A stretch of DNA of 10,318 nt from assembly GCA_945889565.1 (NCBI GenBank), contig CAMDBZ010000034.1, positions 1-10,318 on the forward strand, written 5' to 3'. Each line of letters starts with the position of its first letter. The stretch's first letter is position 1. The notes under the pieces are model-generated. The model saw only the letters and a list, made by a program, of their open reading frames with translations. It was not told the origin of the DNA and did no database searches. The DNA is from Thermoflexus hugenholtzii JAD2 (lineage in GTDB: Bacteria; Chloroflexota; Dehalococcoidia; UBA2979). The translations under genes were made by a program, and so were the position numbers. Positions 5,224-10,318 of the stretch are shown piece by piece.

Positions 5224-6519
5224 TCAGCGGCCGAGGCGGCTGAAGGCGGCGCGGCCGGCGTAGGCGGCCTGCATGCCGAGCTGCTCCTCGATGCGCAGGA
5301 GCTCGTTGTACTTGGCGGTGCGGTCGGTGCGGGCGGGGGCGCCGGTCTTGATCTGGCCGGAGCCGGTGGCGACGGCGAGGTGCGCGATGGTGGTGTCCTC
5401 GGTCTCGCCGGAGCGGTGCGAGATGATCGTGGCCCAGCCGGCTTGCTGCGCGAGGCGGATCGCCTCGAGCGTTTCGGTGAGCGTGCCGATCTGGTTGAGC
5501 TTGATGAGGATGGCGTTGGCGGCGTGCTCCTCGATGGCGCGCTCGAGGCGGCGGATGTTCGTGACGAGCAGGTCGTCGCCGACGAGCTGCACGCGGTGGC
5601 CGAGCCGGTGCGTGAGCGCTGACCAGCCAGCCCAGTCGTCCTCCGCCATGCCGTCCTCGATGGAGACGATGGGGTAGTCGCGCGCCCACTCCTCCCAGAG
5701 GTCGGCGAGCGCGGCGGAGTCGACGGTGCGGCCTTCGCGGGCGAGGCGGTACTCGCCGCCGGCCTCGGTGGGGACGTAGAGCTCGGTGGTGGCAGGGTCG
5801 AGGGCAATGGCGATCTCGTCGCCGGGGCGGCGGCCGGCGAGCGTGATCGCGTGCATCAGCAGGTCGAGCGCCTCGCGGTTGGTGGCGAGCTGCGGGGCGA
5901 AGCCGCCCTCGTCGCCGACGGTGGTGGCGAGGCCGCGCTCGTGCAGCAGCGAGCGGAGCGCGTGGTAGACCTCGGAGAGCCAGCGCACGGCCTCGTGGTA
6001 GGTGGGGGCGCCGAGCGGAACGATCATGAACTCCTGGAAGTCAGTGGAGTTCGCGGCGTGCGCGCCGCCGTTGAGGATGTTGCAGAGCGGTACGGGCAGC
6101 ACGCGCGCGTTGACGCCGCCGAGATAGCGGAAGAGCGGCTCGCCGGCGGACTGCGCGGACGCCTTGGCGGCGGCGAGCGAGACGGCGAGCAGGGCGTTGG
6201 CGCCGAGGCGGCGCTTGCTGGGCGTGCCGTCCGCCTCGATGAGCAAGGCGTCGAGCTCGGCCTGCCGGGAGGCGTCGATGCCGCGCAGCACGGGGGCGAG
6301 CTGGTCGTTGACGTGGGCGATGGCCTTGAGCACGCCGCGGCCGTGGTAGCGGGCGGGGTCGCCGTCGCGCAGCTCGAGCGCTTCGTGGGCGCCGGTGCTG
6401 GCGCCGGAAGGGACGGCGGCGCGGCCGGCGGAGCCGTCGGCGAGGATGATATCGACCTCGACGGTGGGGTTGCCGCGCGAGTCGAGGATCTCACGGGCGC
6501 GGATGTCTTCGATCTCCAT
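5224..6519 (-). CDS. eno: Enolase (phosphopyruvate hydratase)
   Basis: This 431-residue protein is full length and carries the complete enolase signature. It interconverts 2-phosphoglycerate and phosphoenolpyruvate in lower glycolysis. Visible landmarks are ILDSRGNPTVEVD (11-23), the mobile substrate loop SGASTGAHEA (38-47), NGGAHAAN with His154, VGDEGGFAP with catalytic acid/base Glu204, magnesium ligands Asp241 (ALDPA), Glu288 (SIEDG) and Asp315 (VGDDL), catalytic base Lys340 (ILIKLNQIGT), SHRSGETED (367-375), and Lys391 in GQIKTGAPAR. The start is ATG 6519-6517, with AGAGG 8 nt upstream. A 21-codon in-frame extension is rejected because it lacks a binding site and precedes the conserved start. 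The gene is bracketed by two related hairpin repeats. The active enzyme is normally dimeric or octameric (family knowledge). Confidence 0.98.
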   Translation of the reverse strand: MEIEDIRAREILDSRGNPTVEVDIILADGSAGRAAVPSGASTGAHEALELRDGDPARYHGRGVLKAIAHVNDQLAPVLRGIDASRQAELDALLIEADGTPSKRRLGANALLAVSLAAAKASAQSAGEPLFRYLGGVNARVLPVPLCNILNGGAHAANSTDFQEFMIVPLGAPTYHEAVRWLSEVYHALRSLLHERGLATTVGDEGGFAPQLATNREALDLLMHAITLAGRRPGDEIAIALDPATTELYVPTEAGGEYRLAREGRTVDSAALADLWEEWARDYPIVSIEDGMAEDDWAGWSALTHRLGHRVQLVGDDLLVTNIRRLERAIEEHAANAILIKLNQIGTLTETLEAIRLAQQAGWATIISHRSGETEDTTIAHLAVATGSGQIKTGAPARTDRTAKYNELLRIEEQLGMQAAYAGRAAFSRLGR

Positions 6520-6589
6520 GGGGCCCGCCTCTCGTCGCGCGTGTGACCGGGCAATGATGCGGCGCGGGTACGGGGGGAACAACGGGAGT

Positions 6590-6634
6590 CCTTGCCCCCG
6601 GCCCCTCTCCCCGCGGGGCGGGGCGAGGGGGGAG
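6590..6634. repeat. GC-rich hairpin repeat, copy 2 (upstream of eno)
   Basis: This 45-nt element matches the copy at 5085-5131 in sequence and orientation. Arms 6602-6614 and 6618-6630 pair with one T/C mismatch around the loop GGG, where copy 1 has AAG. It lies between the recombinase stop codon and the eno start, about 70 nt before the eno ATG. It could act as a partial terminator after the recombinase gene. Confidence 0.75.
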
Positions 6635-6651
6635 CGGGGCGATCAGCTCAG

Positions 6652-7566
6652 TCAGCGGGCGCGGGGGTGGACCTGCTCGTAGACCTCGCGCAGGTGGGAG
6701 TCCGCCAGCTGGGTGTAGACCTGGGTCGTCGAGACGTTGGCGTGGCCGAGCAGCTCCTGCACGTCGCGGACCGACGCGCCGCCGCGCAGCATGTGCGTGG
6801 CGAAGGAGTGGCGCAGGGTATGCGGCGTGACGTGGGCGTCGATCTCGGCGGAGCGCGCGTAGTTCTTCAGGATCAGCCAGAAGCCCTGGCGGGTCAGGCG
6901 CTCGCCGCGGCGGTTGACGAAGAGCGCGACTTGCGGCCGTTCTTTGAGCAGCGGGGGGCGCGCGGTGTCGAGGTAGCGCTCGATGGCGGCGACGGCCTGC
7001 TCGTAGACGGGGATAACGCGTTCCTTGGCGCCCTTGCCGGTGCACCGCACGTAAGCGGGCGCGGGCATCAGGTGCAGGCTATCGAGGTTGAGCGAGACGA
7101 GCTCTGTGACGCGCATGCCGGTGGCGTACATGAGCTCGAGCATGGCGGCGTCGCGCACGGACTCGGCGGTGTGGTTGCGCAGCGGTGCGCGCAGCAGCGC
7201 GTCCACGTCGGCGGTGGTCATGGGGCGCGGCACGGGCTTGGGGGCACGAGGCGAATCGATCGCGGCGGTGGGGTTGCTGGTGATGATGCCGTGATCGAGC
7301 AGGAACGCGCAGAACGACTTCACGGCGGCGAATTTGCGCGCGACGGTGGCGGGCTTGTACTGGCGGTCGCCGCGCAGCCAGGCGATGTAGTCCGTGATCA
7401 TGTCGCGGTCGATGTTCTCGACGTGCGGCTGGCTGCCGTTGCGGCCGCGCTCGGCGGCGAACTCGGCGAAGCGGGTGAGGTCGTTGCGGTAGGCGCCGGT
7501 GGTGTTCTTGGAGGAGCCGCGTTCGGCAGACAGGTAGTGCAGGAACGTATCGATGTGCTGGTCCAC
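6652..7566 (-). CDS. Xer-type tyrosine recombinase (XerC/XerD family)
   Basis: This 304-residue protein has the length and layout of XerC/XerD. An N-terminal SAM-like core-binding domain (about 1-105, starting MDQHIDTFLHYLSAERG) is followed by the catalytic domain. All active-site residues are present: Arg152 (ATGMRVTEL), Lys178 (TGKGAKER), His249 and Arg252 (HTLRHSFATHML), His275 (LLGHANVSTTQVY) and nucleophile Tyr284. Spacing closely follows E. coli XerD. XerC/XerD resolve chromosome dimers at dif sites during cell division; the absence of flanking mobile-element genes favours that housekeeping role. I cannot tell XerC from XerD here. The start is GTG 7566-7564, with a G-run about 5 nt upstream. 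A good promoter lies about 90 nt upstream. Confidence 0.93.
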   Translation of the reverse strand: MDQHIDTFLHYLSAERGSSKNTTGAYRNDLTRFAEFAAERGRNGSQPHVENIDRDMITDYIAWLRGDRQYKPATVARKFAAVKSFCAFLLDHGIITSNPTAAIDSPRAPKPVPRPMTTADVDALLRAPLRNHTAESVRDAAMLELMYATGMRVTELVSLNLDSLHLMPAPAYVRCTGKGAKERVIPVYEQAVAAIERYLDTARPPLLKERPQVALFVNRRGERLTRQGFWLILKNYARSAEIDAHVTPHTLRHSFATHMLRGGASVRDVQELLGHANVSTTQVYTQLADSHLREVYEQVHPRAR

Positions 7567-7655
7567 TGGTGCCCCCCGGTCCGTGCGCCGATGCGCTGCA
7601 GGGTCACGTCGGTCCGACCGCGTCGACTTTACATAGTCGAACGTGGCGGTTGGAG

Positions 7656-7684
7656 TGTATATCCGGTGATGGGGCGCGTGTCTA
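7656..7684 (-). promoter_or_regulatory. Sigma70-like promoter for the Xer recombinase gene
   Basis: On the minus strand TAGACA (7679-7684, five of six to the -35 consensus) is separated by exactly 17 nt from TATACA (7656-7661, four of six to the -10 consensus). This AT-rich pair stands out in GC-rich sequence and lies between pcm and the recombinase gene. The expected start of transcription is near 7649, which would give a leader of about 80 nt. It implies that the recombinase gene is not only read through from pcm. Confidence 0.5.
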
Positions 7685-7742
7685 GGAGCCTGTCGCCCTT
7701 GCGCTGAAGGTCCCGACGTGGTTCGCGCACGCCGAATGGAGC

Positions 7743-8408
7743 TCAGCGGGTGGGCGGGCCGTCGGCGTAGCCTTCGGGGCCGCGCAATGGCACGAAGCGC
7801 ACGCCACCGAGGTCGCGTTCGTCGAGGCCGTGCGCGGTGCGCGTGATCAGCACGAGCCGCTGATCGGAGCGCGGGCCGATCGGCGCGACGAGGCGGCCGC
7901 CGGGCGTCAGCAGCGCGAGCAGCGACGGCGGCACACGGGGCGCGGCGGCCGTGACGATGATCGCATCGTAGGGGCCGAGCGTGGCGTGTGCCGGCGGGGC
8001 ATCGGGGGTGGGGGCGTCGGCGGCGAGCACGCGCACGTTGTCGATGGCGAGGCGCGCAAGCGTGGCGGCGGCGCGCTCGCGGAGCGTGGGGATGAGCTCG
8101 ACGGTCACGACCTCGCGTGCGAGGCGCGCGAGCACGGCGGCCTGGTAGCCGGAGCCGGTGCCGATCTCGAGCACGCGCTCGTCGCCGCGCAGCGCGAGCG
8201 CTTCGGTCATAACGGCGACGACGGTGGGTTGCGAGATCGTCTGGCCCTCGCCGATGGGGAGCGGGGTGTCGATGTACGCGTCGTCGAGGAACGGCGCGGG
8301 GACGAACTCGGCGCGCGGCACGGCGCGCATGGCGGCGAGCACGCGCGCGTCGCGCACCTCGTGTGCGATCGCGTCGATGAGCCGATCGAGCGGGGTCGGT
8401 GTGTTCAT
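7743..8408 (-). CDS. pcm: Protein-L-isoaspartate O-methyltransferase
   Basis: This 221-residue enzyme uses S-adenosylmethionine to methylate L-isoaspartyl residues in damaged proteins, starting their repair. Family landmarks are RAVPRAEFVP (28-37), the substrate loop GEGQTISQPTVVAVMTEAL (53-71), SAM motif I VLEIGTGSGYQAAVLARLA (79-97), YDAIIVTAAAPRVP (147-160), LTPGGRLVAPIG (167-178), and the C-terminal VRFVPLRGPEG (203-213). The usual GDG-type motif after the third Rossmann strand is replaced by AADAPTPDAPPAH (129-141), a Pro/Ala-rich stretch. Start is ATG 8408-8406, with GAGG 5 nt upstream. It lies 45 nt downstream of the esterase reading frame and may share its transcript. Confidence 0.93.
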   Translation of the reverse strand: MNTPTPLDRLIDAIAHEVRDARVLAAMRAVPRAEFVPAPFLDDAYIDTPLPIGEGQTISQPTVVAVMTEALALRGDERVLEIGTGSGYQAAVLARLAREVVTVELIPTLRERAAATLARLAIDNVRVLAADAPTPDAPPAHATLGPYDAIIVTAAAPRVPPSLLALLTPGGRLVAPIGPRSDQRLVLITRTAHGLDERDLGGVRFVPLRGPEGYADGPPTR

Positions 8409-8453
8409 CGGAGCCTCATGGGCGGTCGTCGCAACAAGGCCGTGGCGGTGATG

Positions 8454-9309
8454 CTACCGCCCTCGCTCGGCAGCGAAGACCGCGCGCAGGCCGTGCGCGA
8501 CGAGGATCGGGAGGATCGTGAAGTGGGTCTCCTCCGGGAAGATGCGCGTGGTCAGCCGCAGGCTGGGGTAGCGGCGGCTCGCCAGGCTGGCGCCGAGCCG
8601 CCCGGTGAGTTCGGCGGTGTCAGCACCGCGCAGCCCCTCGGCTGCGAGTGCCGGCAGCGCTGGAGGGAGCACTTCCTCATCCGCCCCTGCGCACAGGAAG
8701 ACGGTCGCATCGAGGTCGTCATGCGTCTCGGCGTACTGCGCCTCACGCAGTCGAGACGCTCCGGTTCCAGGACAACGTCGGGCTGCCGATGACGTAGCGG
8801 CGGAAGGACGACGGCCGGTGCAGGAGCGTGTACGCCGCGAACAGCCCGCCGTCGGAGTAGCCGATGAGGGCGGAGTCGTCGGTGACTTGGTAGCGCGCCT
8901 CGACCCAGGGGCGGAGCTCGCCGGTGAGGAAATCGAGGAACGCACTCGCGCCGCCGCCGTGAACCTCGCCTCCGGCCATCGCGGCCAGGCCGGATTCGAG
9001 CGCCGCGTCTGTTGTGGGCGTGAAGTCGCGGGTGCGCAGGCGCGCCCACCGGGCGAGATCGTCTGCGATCGGGTAGCCGATGCACACGAGCCGCACCGGC
9101 GGGATCTCCGCGCCCACTTGCAGCAGGTTGACGATGTTGGCCGCAAGGCCAACCGCGACGTTGGCGTCCGTGAAGTAGACGACGGGGAGTGGGCCTTCGG
9201 CCTCAGGCGGCGGCGCGAAGATCGAGATCTCGAAGTCGTCGCCGACCGCTTGCGAGTGCAGGACGTGCACCGCGGAGCCGGGGAGCTGCACTGTTCGCGC
9301 CGCTGCCAT
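8454..9309 (-). pseudogene. Alpha/beta-hydrolase esterase gene (putative esterase / EstD type), frameshifted
   Basis: Two adjacent reading frames together make one protein of about 285 residues. The first part (9309 to about 8755) contains VVYFTDAN, VRLVCIGYP and the nucleophile elbow IGYSDGG with Ser152, followed by VIGSPTLSWNR. It then ends early at a TGA (8745-8743). The missing C-terminal part continues in another frame (about 8753 to 8454) with EAQYAETHDDLDATVFLCAGADEE and the probable catalytic His in EETHFTILP (codon 8525-8523). A one-base insertion or two-base deletion near 8745-8760 would account for the shift. No slippery site is visible, so it is either a real mutation or a sequencing/assembly error. 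The family hydrolyses esters, including siderophore-type lactones; the substrate here is unknown. The start has a strong AGGAGG 7 nt upstream of ATG 9309-9307. The gene lies 36 nt after uvrC. Confidence 0.8.
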
Positions 9310-9345
9310 GGGATGACCTCCTCGACCACGGCGGTGGTGCGGGTT

Positions 9346-10318
9346 CTAGAGCGAGCGCTTGACGGTCTCGGCGAGGCGGCGGGTGAAGCCGACGGTGCTG
9401 GCGATGTCGTCGACGGAGGCTTGCTGGAGCACGCGTACGGAGCCGAACTTGCGCATGAGCGCGCGCTTGCGCACGGGGCCGACGCCGGGGATGGCGTCCA
9501 GGACGGAGCGCTGCGCGGACTTCGCGCGCAGGGTGCGGTGGTAGGTGACGGCGAAGCGGTGCGCTTCGTCGCGGACGCGCTGCAGCAGGTACAGGCCCTG
9601 CGAATCGCGCGGGAGGCGGATCGGCTCGTCGATGTCGGCGACGTAGATTTCCTCTTCGCGCTTGGCGAGACCGCATACGGGCAGGTCTGCGAGGCCGAGG
9701 TCTCGCAGCACGTCGAGGGCGGCGCCGAGCTGGCCGCGGCCGCCATCGATCACCACGAGGTCGGGCAGCACGTCCCACGCGGAGGTGGGCGGTGCGCCGT
9801 CGACGGTGGGGGTGACGTCGTCCATCGCGGCCCCGCTGTTCGTAGCGTCGATGGCGAGCACGGTGTGGCTATCGATCACGTCGTTGTCTGCGAGCACGGG
9901 GCGGGCGGCGCTCGCGTCGGTGGCGCCCGCGTCCGTGACGCTTGCGTCGGGGGCGAGCGACTCGACGTCCGCGGCGGCGGCGGCGCCACCGGTGACCAGC
10001 ATGTCGTCGGTGACGGCGGGCGGGACGGTGTGGCGGGCGACGCGCTGGAAGCGGCGCGCGAGCACCTCGCGCATCGAGGCGAAGTCGTCCTGGCCGGTGA
10101 CGGTCTTGATGCGAAAGCGGCGGTACTGCGAGGAGAGCGGCGCGCCGTCCGCGAACACCACCATCGAGGCGACGGTGTTCGTGCCCTGGATCGTCGAGAT
10201 GTCGTAGCACTCGATGCGGCGGGGCGGCGCGGGCAGGTCGAGCTGCTCCTGGAGCAGCGTGAGCGCGGCCTGCGTCTTGTCGCGGTCGCTGAGCCAGCGC
10301 ACGTGCGAGGCGGCGAGC
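9346..10318 (-). CDS. uvrC: UvrABC system protein C, C-terminal portion (cut by right edge)
   Basis: This is the C-terminal half of the nucleotide-excision-repair endonuclease subunit, which makes the 5' incision beside a DNA lesion. The visible part contains the RNase H-like nuclease domain: CYDIST, VVIDGGRGQL and DEAHRFAVTYHR carry the expected Asp, Asp and His, at codons 10203-10201, 9747-9745 and 9561-9559. The tandem helix-hairpin-helix domain follows (LDAIPGVGPVRKRALMRKFG onward), ending at TAG 9348-9346. The N-terminal GIY-YIG and UvrB-binding parts lie beyond the window. About 80 residues rich in Ala, Asp and Thr (9775-10026) separate the first and second nuclease motifs, where UvrC normally has a short linker. 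The first in-frame GTG (10302) is internal, not the start. Confidence 0.95.
   Translation of the reverse strand, partial: LAASHVRWLSDRDKTQAALTLLQEQLDLPAPPRRIECYDISTIQGTNTVASMVVFADGAPLSSQYRRFRIKTVTGQDDFASMREVLARRFQRVARHTVPPAVTDDMLVTGGAAAAADVESLAPDASVTDAGATDASAARPVLADNDVIDSHTVLAIDATNSGAAMDDVTPTVDGAPPTSAWDVLPDLVVIDGGRGQLGAALDVLRDLGLADLPVCGLAKREEEIYVADIDEPIRLPRDSQGLYLLQRVRDEAHRFAVTYHRTLRAKSAQRSVLDAIPGVGPVRKRALMRKFGSVRVLQQASVDDIASTVGFTRRLAETVKRSL

Noticed and set aside
6520..6582. 21-codon N-terminal extension of eno
   Set aside because: Enolase normally begins at the MEIEDIRAREILDSRG-type start, and AGAGG sits 8 nt before that ATG.
7567..7742. dif-like recombination site beside the Xer recombinase gene
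   Set aside because: No 11-6-11 pair of inverted Xer-binding half-sites is visible. The AT-rich stretch is better read as a promoter.
8743..8765. Programmed ribosomal frameshift in the esterase gene
   Set aside because: There is no slippery heptamer, no RF2-like stop context and no clear stimulatory structure; a mutation or sequence error is simpler.
8761..9746. Long minus-strand open frame joined to the esterase C-terminus and reaching into uvrC
   Set aside because: Its upstream part is Ser/Arg/Ala-rich shadow of the esterase and uvrC frames. Only the part below about 8755 is real.
1..10318. tRNA, rRNA, CRISPR arrays, insertion sequences or a defence island
   Set aside because: No cloverleaf, rRNA-like segment, regularly spaced direct repeats, transposase or terminal inverted repeats were seen. 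The Xer gene lacks mobile-element neighbours.

Overview
The window comes from a GC-rich bacterial chromosome. Every supportable gene lies on the minus strand, so transcription runs from the right end to the left. I count ten coding regions that are complete or nearly so, plus one gene cut by each window edge. There are no RNA genes, CRISPR arrays or insertion sequences. The gene mix (PspC/LiaF-type membrane proteins, a Pro/Thr/Ala-linker lipoprotein, an Xer recombinase, housekeeping uvrC, pcm, eno and gap) would fit Chloroflexota or another high-GC lineage, but no marker in the window settles this, so the taxonomy is a weak inference.

In the direction of transcription, the right part (10318 to about 7743) holds the C-terminal portion of uvrC, an alpha/beta-hydrolase esterase gene split by a frameshift, and pcm (protein-L-isoaspartate methyltransferase). 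These are close together and could be one repair/maintenance transcription unit. A good sigma70-like promoter (TAGACA, 17 nt, TATACA) then precedes an Xer-type tyrosine recombinase gene. Enolase (eno) follows, bracketed by two copies of a GC-rich hairpin repeat. Downstream are a 307-residue protein of unknown function, a HemG/flavodoxin-like protein and glyceraldehyde-3-phosphate dehydrogenase (gap). The left part holds a lipoprotein gene and a translationally coupled pair: a PspC/LiaF-like membrane protein and a 66-residue two-helix membrane protein that resembles part of it. The left edge cuts a gene whose visible N-terminus is a hydrophobic helix.

Functionally, gap and eno are lower-glycolysis enzymes, although the intervening genes are not glycolytic. 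uvrC, pcm and the Xer recombinase are DNA or protein maintenance functions. The PspC/LiaF pair and the lipoprotein are probable cell-envelope components. 

I found no convincing undescribed multi-gene system. The points most worth checking are two gap cofactor-site substitutions that match NADP-type enzymes, an Ala/Asp-rich insertion in the UvrC nuclease half, the broken esterase gene, an in-frame 24-bp duplication in the flavodoxin gene, and the hairpin repeats around eno.
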